A DNA stretch of 12,311 nucleotides from JBQTKD01 sp052389435. Lineage in GTDB: Bacteria; Actinomycetota; Actinomycetes; Sporichthyales; Sporichthyaceae. Within the stretch, counting starts at the first letter, position 1, and the number at the start of each line of letters is the position of its first letter. Shown here piece after piece: positions 7,130 to 12,311 of this stretch. The notes under the pieces were generated by a model. It was given only the letters and a program-made list of their open reading frames with translations, was not told the DNA's origin and made no database searches. The translations under genes and the position numbers were made by a program. Where the stretch lies: assembly GCA_052389435.1 (NCBI GenBank), contig JBQTIB010000096.1, positions 1-12,311 on the forward strand, written 5' to 3'.

Positions 7130-7146
7130 GGTTGGTGCCCGCAACC
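7130..7146. promoter_or_regulatory. Inverted repeat in the Ddn/reductase divergent spacer
   Basis: GGTTG-N7-CAACC is a 5+7+5 inverted repeat in the 84-bp spacer between the two divergent genes, a plausible operator for both. The arms are short and no promoter boxes stand out, so this is only a candidate. Confidence 0.2.
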
Positions 7147-7193
7147 TGCCCGGGCGATGATCGGCACCACCAGCCTGCCACGCGGAGGAAGCG

Positions 7194-8843
7194 ATGCCCC
7201 TCGAGCTCGACGACGTCGCTGCGCCGACCCTGGGGCCGGACCAGCTCGCCCTGCTCGAACCGTTCGGGACGCGGCGGGCGGTCGAGGTCGGCGACGTCCT
7301 CTACGCGGCCGGCGACGACGCCTACGACTTCTTCGTGCTGCTGTCCGCGACGGTCGAGATCGTGTCGACCGTCGACGGCGTCGAGCAGGTCCTGGTCAGC
7401 CACGGCGCGGGCCGGTTCCTCGGCGAGCTGAACCTGCTCACCGGGCAGCGGGTCTACCTGACGGCACGCGTCGCGGAGGCCGGGGACGTCCTGGTGATCC
7501 CCGCCGTGGACTTCCGCCGGCTCGTCGCGACGGTGCCCGCGCTCAGCGACGTCATCCTCGCGGCGCTGACCGCGCGCCGGTCCAGCCTCATCGTGTCCGA
7601 GGCCGCTCGCTCGGTGCGCGTCGTCGGCTCGCGGTACGCGCCAACGTCGCTGGCGATGCGCGAGTTCCTGTCCCGCAACCGTCTGCCGCACGACTGGCTC
7701 GACGCCGACCTCGACCCCGGCGTGTGCCGCCTCGTCGACGGCTTCTGCTTCGGCGCCGACGACCTGCCGCTGGTGATCGTCGGGGACACGGTCCTGCGCC
7801 GGGCCACGCCCGGTCAGGTCGCGCAACACCTCGGGCTGACGATCGAGTCCATCCCGCAGCGCTGCTTCGACCTCGTGGTCGTCGGCGCGGGCCCGTCGGG
7901 TCTGGCCGCCACCGTCTACGGCGTCTCCGAGGGTCTGTCGACCCTGCTGGTGGAGTCCGTCGCGCCCGGCGGGCAGGCGGGCACGAGTTCGCGCATCGAG
8001 AACTACCTCGGCTTCCCCAACGGCGTCTCGGGTCAGGAGCTCACCGACCGCGCGATGACGCAGGCCCTGAAGTTCGGCGCGCGGATCACGACGCCGTGCG
8101 AGGTCGTCGGGCTGCGCGAGTGCGCCGGGCATCTGGTGGTCTCGCTGTCCGACGGCACCGAACTGGCCGGGCGGGCAGTGGTCGCCGCGACCGGGGCCCA
8201 CTATCGGCGGCTGCCGGTCGAGGGACTCGACGGCTTCGAGGGGACGTCGATCTACTACGCGGCCACCGCGACCGAGGCGCGTCTGGTCGCGGACAAGCCC
8301 GTGGTCATCGTCGGCGGCGGCAACTCCGCCGGGCAGGCCGCGATGTTCCTCGCCGAGACCGGATGCCACGTCTCGCTGGTCGTGCGCGGCAAGGAGTTGG
8401 GCGCGTCGATGTCGCGCTACCTGGCCGCGCGCATCGAGGCCACCGCGAAGATCGAGGTGATGTGCGGGACCCAGGTGGTTCGCCTGCACGGAGCGGGCCT
8501 GCTCGAGGGCGTGACCACCGCGTGCGACGGCGCCGAACGCGACGTCCACGCCGCGGCGCTGTTCTCGTTCATCGGCGCGACGCCCAACAGCGGATGGCTC
8601 TCGGGTTGCGCCGCGGCCGACGCCGCGGGCTTCGTCCGCACCGACCGGTCGCTGGGGCCGGAGGACCTCGGCGACGCGTGGTCGGTGCTGGGCCGCGCGC
8701 CATACGCGTTCGAGACCGGCAAGCCCGGCCTGTTCGCCGTCGGCGACGTCCGTTCGGATTCGGTCAAGCGGGTCGCCTCGGCGGTCGGGGAGGGCTCGGC
8801 GGCGGTCCACTCGGTCCACCGCCACCTGGCCTACCACGTCTGA
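7194..8843 (+). CDS. cNMP-binding / thioredoxin-like / thioredoxin reductase-fold fusion protein
   Basis: This 549-residue protein has three parts. Residues 20-125 form a cyclic-nucleotide-binding domain with the phosphate-binding-cassette-like FLGELNLLTGQR (75-86). Residues 138-218 look like a thioredoxin/glutaredoxin-type linker (MREFLSRNRLPHDWLDADLD at 155-174, then LPLVIVGD) without a CxxC. Residues 225-549 are a pyridine nucleotide-disulfide reductase fold with FAD motif VVVGAGPSGLA (228-238), GGQAGTSSRIENYLGFP (259-275), NADPH motif VIVGGGNSAG (371-380) and FAVGDVRS (514-521). The place of the redox CATC pair reads AATA (356-359), so it is unlikely to be a classical thioredoxin reductase; it may pass electrons elsewhere under nucleotide or redox control. 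GGAGGAA lies just upstream of ATG 7194. It is divergent from the Ddn-like gene and convergent with the UBP zinc finger gene. The architecture is sure; the partner and ligand are unknown. Confidence 0.9.
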   Translation: MPLELDDVAAPTLGPDQLALLEPFGTRRAVEVGDVLYAAGDDAYDFFVLLSATVEIVSTVDGVEQVLVSHGAGRFLGELNLLTGQRVYLTARVAEAGDVLVIPAVDFRRLVATVPALSDVILAALTARRSSLIVSEAARSVRVVGSRYAPTSLAMREFLSRNRLPHDWLDADLDPGVCRLVDGFCFGADDLPLVIVGDTVLRRATPGQVAQHLGLTIESIPQRCFDLVVVGAGPSGLAATVYGVSEGLSTLLVESVAPGGQAGTSSRIENYLGFPNGVSGQELTDRAMTQALKFGARITTPCEVVGLRECAGHLVVSLSDGTELAGRAVVAATGAHYRRLPVEGLDGFEGTSIYYAATATEARLVADKPVVIVGGGNSAGQAAMFLAETGCHVSLVVRGKELGASMSRYLAARIEATAKIEVMCGTQVVRLHGAGLLEGVTTACDGAERDVHAAALFSFIGATPNSGWLSGCAAADAAGFVRTDRSLGPEDLGDAWSVLGRAPYAFETGKPGLFAVGDVRSDSVKRVASAVGEGSAAVHSVHRHLAYHV

Positions 8844-8854
8844 CGAACCGTCAG
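8840..8854. terminator. Small hairpin at the stop of the cNMP/reductase gene
   Basis: The sequence ctgacg-aac-cgtcag forms a 6-bp stem containing the TGA stop at 8841-8843. It differs from the copy at 5657-5671 in one loop base. Here the opposing TCA (8851-8853) is not the stop of the convergent UBP gene, which ends at 8865. A terminator role is inferred and weakly supported. Confidence 0.3.
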
Positions 8855-8864
8855 GAGAGCTTCT

Positions 8865-9152
8865 TCAGGAGTGGTGGGGCCCCGGCGGGACGTCGAGTTC
8901 GAAGAACAGCTCTTCGGGGAAGCACCAGAACCAGGTCTCGCCCGGCTCGAACGAGCGGATCAACGGGTGCCGCGTGTCGCGGGCGTGGCCGGAGGAGTGC
9001 TTGCCGGGGGAGTTGTCGCAGCACCCGACGTGGCCGCACTGCTGACACATCCGCAGGTGCACCCACCGCCCACCCGTCTGCAGGCACTCGTGGCACCCGT
9101 CGTCGCTGGGAGCGACCTCGGCGATGGTGTCCAGGTGCGTGCATTCGCTCAT
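8865..9152 (-). CDS. UBP-type zinc finger protein
   Basis: This 95-residue protein consists almost entirely of a UBP-type zinc finger (PF02148), the fold that in eukaryotes binds the free C-terminal Gly-Gly of ubiquitin. Visible features are Cys4-x-His6, Cys20-x2-Cys23 (GCHEC), GRWVHLRMCQQCGHVGCCD at 28-46 with Cys36, Cys39, Cys44 and Cys45, KHSSGH at 51-56, RHPLIRSFEPGETWFWC at 61-77, and a final LFFEL strand. All zinc-ligand positions expected of the family appear present. AAGGAG lies 6 bases before ATG 9152. It is convergent with the cNMP/reductase gene, 21 bases apart. Standalone UBP fingers of this type occur widely in actinobacteria, with unknown partner. A role with the neighbouring reductase is suggested only by position. 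Confidence 0.9.
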   Translation of the reverse strand: MSECTHLDTIAEVAPSDDGCHECLQTGGRWVHLRMCQQCGHVGCCDNSPGKHSSGHARDTRHPLIRSFEPGETWFWCFPEELFFELDVPPGPHHS

Positions 9153-9319
9153 GCGCGTCTCCTTCGGTCGAGACCTCCACTATGGCGGAACAGGGCGCCC
9201 ATCGACCCGCGGCGATACGCGCCTAGGTCCGCCACAGTCGGCCCCCGAGGCCTGGGCGCGCCAGGACACGCGGTGCGTCTCCGGAGATGAGCAGGAAACA
9301 ACCGGGGCACCGCGAAGAC

Positions 9320-9336
9320 ATATCGCGCCGCGATAT
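9320..9336. promoter_or_regulatory. Perfect 17-bp palindrome, candidate operator upstream of the MoeA-like gene
   Basis: ATATCGCG-c-CGCGATAT is a perfect inverted repeat with 8-bp arms about a single central base, 43 bp upstream of the ATG at 9380. It is the most AT-rich spot of the 227-bp divergent spacer (9153-9379). TATTTG or GATATT inside its right arm could serve as a -10 region, so a bound dimer would block transcription. The MarR-type product of the downstream gene is an obvious candidate to bind it, but nothing in sequence proves this. Elsewhere the spacer holds the UBP ribosome binding site and little else I can name. Confidence 0.55.
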
Positions 9337-9379
9337 TTGGGCCGAGGTGGTGGCGCGGATGTGGACTGAAGGTCGCACG

Positions 9380-10627
9380 ATGGGTACTTACCAGCCGGGG
9401 TCGGCGAGCGGCGTGGATCCGGCCGCTCCGCCGCGGCCGTCGGTCGCGCGGCGGGAGTGGGCCGAGGCCTGCGCGGAGCTGAAGTGTCGGCCGCGGACGG
9501 CGACGGAGACGGTGTCGATCGCCGACGCGGTCGGACGGATCGCCGCCGAGCCGGTGCTCGCCCGTACGCCCGCGCCCGCGTTCGAGGCCTCGGCCGTGGA
9601 CGGCGTGGCGCTGCGCGCCGTCGACACCGCCGCGGCACGCCCGGACTACCCGGTGTACCTCGAGCGCTGCCGCTTCGTCGTCGTGGACACCGGCGACCCC
9701 GTTCCGTCGCCCTACGACACCGTGGTCGCCGGCGAGTTCGTCGAGCTCACGGCCGACGGCAGCGCGGTGCTGCGAATGTCGGCGCCGGCCCGCCACCACG
9801 TGCGGCTCGTCGGCGAGGACGTCGAGGCCGGCGAGGTGCTGTTCCCCGCCGGTCACCGCATGCGTCCGGTCGACGGGGCCTGCGCCGCCGCGACGGGCAC
9901 GTTCGTCGTCGAGGTGCACGCCCGGCCGCGGGTGACGATCGTCCCGACGGGCGACGAACTGCGCCCGCTCGGCGAACCGCTCCGCGGCGGCCAGGTGCCG
10001 GAGACGAACTCGCTGCTGCTGGCGGGCCGTGCCCGCGAACTCGGCTGCGACGTGGCGATCGCGCCGATCGTGCCCGACTGCCCCGATCAGCTCGCCGAGG
10101 CGTTGACCGCCGCGGCCGCCGATTCCGATCTCGTCGTGCTGATCGCCGGCGGCGGCGCCGGCCGCGACGACTACACCGCTCGCGTGCTCGCCTCCTGCGG
10201 AGCGCTCGTGGTGCACGGTGCCGCGGTCCGGCCGGGCCACCCGGTGACGCTGGCGGTGCTGGACGAGCCGCGGGTGCCGGTGCTCGGGGTGCCGGGCTAT
10301 CCGGTCGCCGCGGCGCTGAGCTTCGACCTGTTCGCGACTCCGGTCCTGGCCTCCCTCACGGGCTCCTCGAACCTCGCGCGGCCGCGCCTCACCGCGCGCC
10401 TGGCCTGCGAAATCAAATCTCCGTCGACGGTCGAGGAGTGGATTCGGGTCCGGTTGGAGAACCACGACGGGGAGTGGGTGGCGACGCCGCTGCGCCGTGG
10501 CGCAGGCGCGCTGTCCTCGCTGATGCGCGCGGACGGGCTGCTCGAGATCGGTGCGGGTACGGGCGAACTGGCCCGTGGTCTTCGAGTCGAGGTCGAACTG
10601 CTGCGCGGGTTGGGCGCCGCCGGGTGA
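9380..10627 (+). CDS. MoeA-like molybdopterin-binding protein
   Basis: This 415-residue protein has the multi-domain layout of MoeA/gephyrin E proteins, which insert molybdate into adenylylated molybdopterin. Landmarks are SAVDGVAL (71-78, matching the S-x-MDGYA site with Asp74), GEDVEAG (145-151), PTGDEL (189-194), GGQVPETNS (203-211), AGGGAGRDDY (256-265), VRPGHPVTLAVL (283-294) and VLGVPGYPVAAAL (301-313), then a domain IV barrel (RLTARL onwards). Two core motifs differ from canonical MoeA: SGGVSxGxxD reads AGGGAGRDD and LPGNPVS reads VPGYPVA. It may therefore be a divergent MoeA-type protein with a special client rather than the housekeeping insertase. ATG 9380 was chosen for its GAAGG 7 bases upstream; in-frame ATGs at 9287 and 9359 lie across or beside the palindrome and lack such a site. 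A MarR gene follows after 22 bases. Confidence 0.85.
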   Translation: MGTYQPGSASGVDPAAPPRPSVARREWAEACAELKCRPRTATETVSIADAVGRIAAEPVLARTPAPAFEASAVDGVALRAVDTAAARPDYPVYLERCRFVVVDTGDPVPSPYDTVVAGEFVELTADGSAVLRMSAPARHHVRLVGEDVEAGEVLFPAGHRMRPVDGACAAATGTFVVEVHARPRVTIVPTGDELRPLGEPLRGGQVPETNSLLLAGRARELGCDVAIAPIVPDCPDQLAEALTAAAADSDLVVLIAGGGAGRDDYTARVLASCGALVVHGAAVRPGHPVTLAVLDEPRVPVLGVPGYPVAAALSFDLFATPVLASLTGSSNLARPRLTARLACEIKSPSTVEEWIRVRLENHDGEWVATPLRRGAGALSSLMRADGLLEIGAGTGELARGLRVEVELLRGLGAAG

Positions 10628-10649
10628 TCCAGTCGGCGATGATGGGGCG

Positions 10650-11051
10650 GTGGTCACTTCGGTCGGAGACGCGGACTATGCGCGGCTGCTCGCCTTCCGC
10701 ACCCAGCTGCGGACGTTCCTCGCCTGGAGTGCGGACCGCGCGGCGGAACAGGGCCTGACGCCGGCTCAGCACCAGTTGATGCTCGCGGTCCGCGGCCATC
10801 ACGATCGCCGCGGTCCGACCATCACCGAAGCCGCCCGCTACCTGCTGGTGCAGCATCACACCGCCGTGGGCCTGGCCAATCGCGTCCAGGCGCTCGGTCT
10901 GCTGGAGCGGCATCCGGATCCCGACGACGCTCGCGCCGTCCGGTTGCGGCTGACCGACGAGGGCGAGCGCCGCATCGCCGCCCTCTCCGCCCTGCACAAG
11001 GCCGAGCTGCGCAACCTCGCCCCGCTCGTCGACGCCGCGGCCAAGGGCTGA
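10650..11051 (+). CDS. MarR-family transcriptional regulator
   Basis: This 133-residue winged-helix regulator starts at GTG 10650. The first helix is ARLLAFRTQLRTFLAWSADR (11-30). LTPAQHQLMLAVRGH (36-50), ITEAARYLLVQHHTAVGLANR (58-78) and VQALGLLERHPDPDDARAVR (79-98) form the recognition helix and wing, with the family DDxRxxxLxLT signature ending at LRLTDEG (99-105). The family binds palindromic operators as a dimer, often repressing its own neighbourhood and releasing on binding phenolic or oxidising ligands. GTG 10650 is the only reasonable start at the domain boundary; upstream residues of the open frame overlap the MoeA-like gene. A weak ATGGGG lies just before it, so coupling to the upstream gene, 22 bases away, is likely. 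The ligand is unknown. Confidence 0.88.
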   Translation: MVTSVGDADYARLLAFRTQLRTFLAWSADRAAEQGLTPAQHQLMLAVRGHHDRRGPTITEAARYLLVQHHTAVGLANRVQALGLLERHPDPDDARAVRLRLTDEGERRIAALSALHKAELRNLAPLVDAAAKG

Positions 11052-11099
11052 GCGCTCGGTTCCGCCGGGGCGAGCAGCTGCCGACGTGGCCGCAGGGAC

Positions 11100-11330
11100 G
11101 GGAGCTCCTGGAGTCGTCGCCCAAGACGGCGTCGAGTCGCACGCCGCACCCGACAAGGGACGGTGGGGAAACCGAACTCCCGGAGTCGCCGACGGTGGCC
11201 ACGACGGGTACCTGGTCCCACGTCGCGCCCGGCTGACGGGCGGTGGGTGAGGGAGCTCCTGGAGTCGCCGACGGCGACCACAACGGGTACCTCGTCGCCC
11301 GCCGCACCCGAACCAACGAACGGTGGGGAG
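11100..11330. repeat. Three degenerate tandem copies of an approximately 80-bp GC-rich repeat
   Basis: The units start near 11100, 11172 and 11251. The first and third share GGGAGCTCCTGGAGTCG (11100-11116 and 11251-11267) and CGCCGCACCCGA (11142-11153 and 11300-11311). The second and third share GAGTCGCCGACGG (11183 and 11262) and ACGGGTACCT (11204 and 11283). CGGTGGG recurs at 11161, 11241 and 11321, exactly 80 apart. Each unit can fold a hairpin at the same place (11114-11135, 11185-11199, 11264-11278), with differing bases but preserved pairing. The array fills most of the 394-bp gene-free stretch between the MarR gene and the HNH gene (11052-11445). I see no convincing coding capacity in it. 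It resembles dispersed intergenic repeats, but whether it recurs in the genome cannot be seen here. Confidence 0.7.
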
Positions 11331-11395
11331 TAGCGCAACCGCATGACCACGCCGACCATGTCGTCCGGAAGATCCCGGAGGAGGGCGCGCCGGAA

Positions 11396-11420
11396 CCGGC
11401 GTCGGGGAACCCGACGCCGG
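11396..11420 (-). terminator. 11-bp hairpin after the HNH endonuclease gene
   Basis: Bases 11396-11406 pair perfectly with 11410-11420 around a GAA loop. The hairpin lies 25 bases beyond the minus-strand stop at 11446. There is no T-run. It is probably the terminator of the DUF222/HNH gene. Confidence 0.65.
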
Positions 11421-11445
11421 CGCTCGGCGAAACACGTGGTGAGGT

Positions 11446-12311
11446 TCAGGAGGCGTGGCGAACCGGTTGTCCGCCGCGTTCGGTGTGCCAGTAGGTGTTC
11501 CGGATTGGCCGCCGGTACGGATCGACGTGTTCCGGTGGAATGAGCTCCGGATGGCCGTCTGCTGCCATTTGAATTTCCCACCCGCCGTGGTGGACCTCGT
11601 CGTGGTGGTGGTCGCAGAGCAGGCACATCTCGTCGATGTCGGTGAGCCCGAGATTTTCCCAGTAGGTGATGTGGTGCGCCTGGGTCCATTCGGGTGGCCG
11701 GGTGCAGTTGGCGCCCACGCAGCCGCCGTCGCGGGCGACGAGCGCGAGCCACTGTCCCGGGGAGGCGAGGCGCTGGGAGCGGCCGAGTTTGAGAGGGATG
11801 CCGTTGCCGTCGATGTGGAGGGGGTGCAGGTTCGCGTCGCACGCGATGCGCCGGATGGCTTCGGCGGTGAGGGTTTCCCCGGTGGTGGTGGTGCCGAATC
11901 CGTTCTGGGTGCGCAGGGCCTCTTCGGAGATCGTGACGATGACGTGGGCGCGGTGGCCGCGGGTGGAGCGGACCTTGCCGAAGCGCAGGGTGCGTTCGAC
12001 GAGGTCGGCCATGGCGTCGGCGCGGCGCTGTCCGGGTTCGCGGGGGTCGCGGGTGCCGTCCGGTGCGGGCTGGGGTGCGGCCAACGGGTTGAGGGCGGCC
12101 TTGAACTTCGCGATTCGCTCGTCGGTGTCGGTCCAGCGGACGGTTTGGGTGCCGTCGTGGTTGTCGCGCACGTTCAGCCCGCGGCGCTTCTGGGCGGTGG
12201 CTTCGCGGTCGAGGAGCCCGTCGGGGTCGACGAGGTGGTCGACGCGCTTGCGGAGTTTGCCGAGTTCCAGGGCGTTGGCGGTGGGGGCGCGTTCGAGCAG
12301 GTACCGCTCGG
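11446..12311 (-). CDS. DUF222/13E12-type HNH endonuclease, C-terminal part (partial)
   Basis: The frame is open from the right edge to TGA at 11446, with 287 visible residues; the N-terminus lies beyond the window. A GTG at 12171 is internal, since upstream codons continue the same domain (LGKLRKRVDHLVDPDGLLDR). The N-terminal visible part is the DUF222 (13E12 repeat family) region with KRRGLNVRDNHDGTQTVRW. The C-terminal HNH nuclease module has Cys197 and Cys202 (GCVGANCTRPP), His212-His213 (AHHITYWENLG), Cys229-x2-Cys232 with HHH at 234-236, and HHGGWEI at 240-246. The paired Cys residues probably bind structural zinc and the histidines the catalytic metal. This family is present in many copies in mycobacteria and relatives (REP13E12 in M. 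tuberculosis) and its biological role is unsettled. No inactivating change is visible. The hairpin 25 bases after the stop closes the unit. Confidence 0.92.
   Translation of the reverse strand, partial: ERYLLERAPTANALELGKLRKRVDHLVDPDGLLDREATAQKRRGLNVRDNHDGTQTVRWTDTDERIAKFKAALNPLAAPQPAPDGTRDPREPGQRRADAMADLVERTLRFGKVRSTRGHRAHVIVTISEEALRTQNGFGTTTTGETLTAEAIRRIACDANLHPLHIDGNGIPLKLGRSQRLASPGQWLALVARDGGCVGANCTRPPEWTQAHHITYWENLGLTDIDEMCLLCDHHHDEVHHGGWEIQMAADGHPELIPPEHVDPYRRPIRNTYWHTERGGQPVRHAS

Noticed and set aside
8851..9180. 109-codon minus-strand frame overlapping the UBP gene
   Set aside because: The neighbouring frame contains all zinc ligands of the UBP finger; this one has none. Its stop falling in the 8840-8854 hairpin is therefore not a true gene end.
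7157..9226. 689-codon plus-strand frame overlapping the cNMP/reductase gene
   Set aside because: It is Arg/Gly-rich without motifs and out of frame with a clearly identified protein.
11100..11330. CRISPR array
   Set aside because: The copies are adjacent, about 80 bp and diverged; there are no short identical repeats with unique spacers and no cas genes.
10856..11842. Minus-strand frame across the MarR gene, the repeat array and the HNH gene
   Set aside because: It is Arg/Pro-rich, and its apparent repeats (VGDSRSS-like) only reflect the DNA repeat. It overlaps two well-supported genes.
12169..12171. GTG as the start of the HNH endonuclease
   Set aside because: The frame remains open to the window edge and the upstream residues continue the DUF222 domain, so this codon is internal.

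Overview
The window is very GC-rich, with G/C-heavy third codon positions. It carries several F420-type oxidoreductases, a 13E12/DUF222-type HNH endonuclease and a cNMP-domain thioredoxin-reductase-like protein. This combination points to a mycolic-acid actinobacterium of the order Mycobacteriales (Gordonia, Rhodococcus, Nocardia, Tsukamurella or a relative). The genus is an inference; the window has no rRNA or other marker that would fix it.

Layout, left to right. (1) The C-terminal 150 residues of a substrate-binding protein, probably a type I periplasmic binding protein of an ABC transporter, end at 455 and are followed by a strong hairpin (509-539). (2) On the minus strand, acetoacetyl-CoA synthetase (2785-824) overlaps by GTGA a small 82-residue His/Cys protein (827-579). 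(3) Divergently, a luciferase-like (LLM) F420-type oxidoreductase (2985-3974) is closed by a 16-bp perfect hairpin. (4) A leucine-rich-repeat-variant (LRV) protein (4170-5660) converges on a second LLM oxidoreductase (6633-5668). That gene follows a Ddn-like deazaflavin (F420) protein (7109-6666) in a likely two-gene operon. (5) Divergent from this operon is a three-part protein (7194-8843): a cyclic-nucleotide-binding domain, a thioredoxin/glutaredoxin-like linker and a thioredoxin reductase fold lacking the redox cysteines. It converges on a small UBP-type zinc finger gene (9152-8865). (6) A 227-bp divergent spacer with a perfect 17-bp palindrome leads into a MoeA-like gene (9380-10627) and a MarR-type regulator (10650-11051). 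(7) A gene-free 394-bp stretch holds three degenerate copies of an approximately 80-bp repeat and a terminator-like hairpin. (8) The C-terminal part of a DUF222/HNH endonuclease (minus strand) runs off the right edge.

Functionally this is a patchwork of short transcription units rather than one pathway. Visible links are acyl/ketone-body activation next to an F420-type oxidoreductase, a paired Ddn/LLM F420 unit, a sensor-redox/UBP zinc-finger pair, and a MoeA/MarR unit with a candidate operator. No rRNA, tRNA, CRISPR array, transposase or phage genes were seen.
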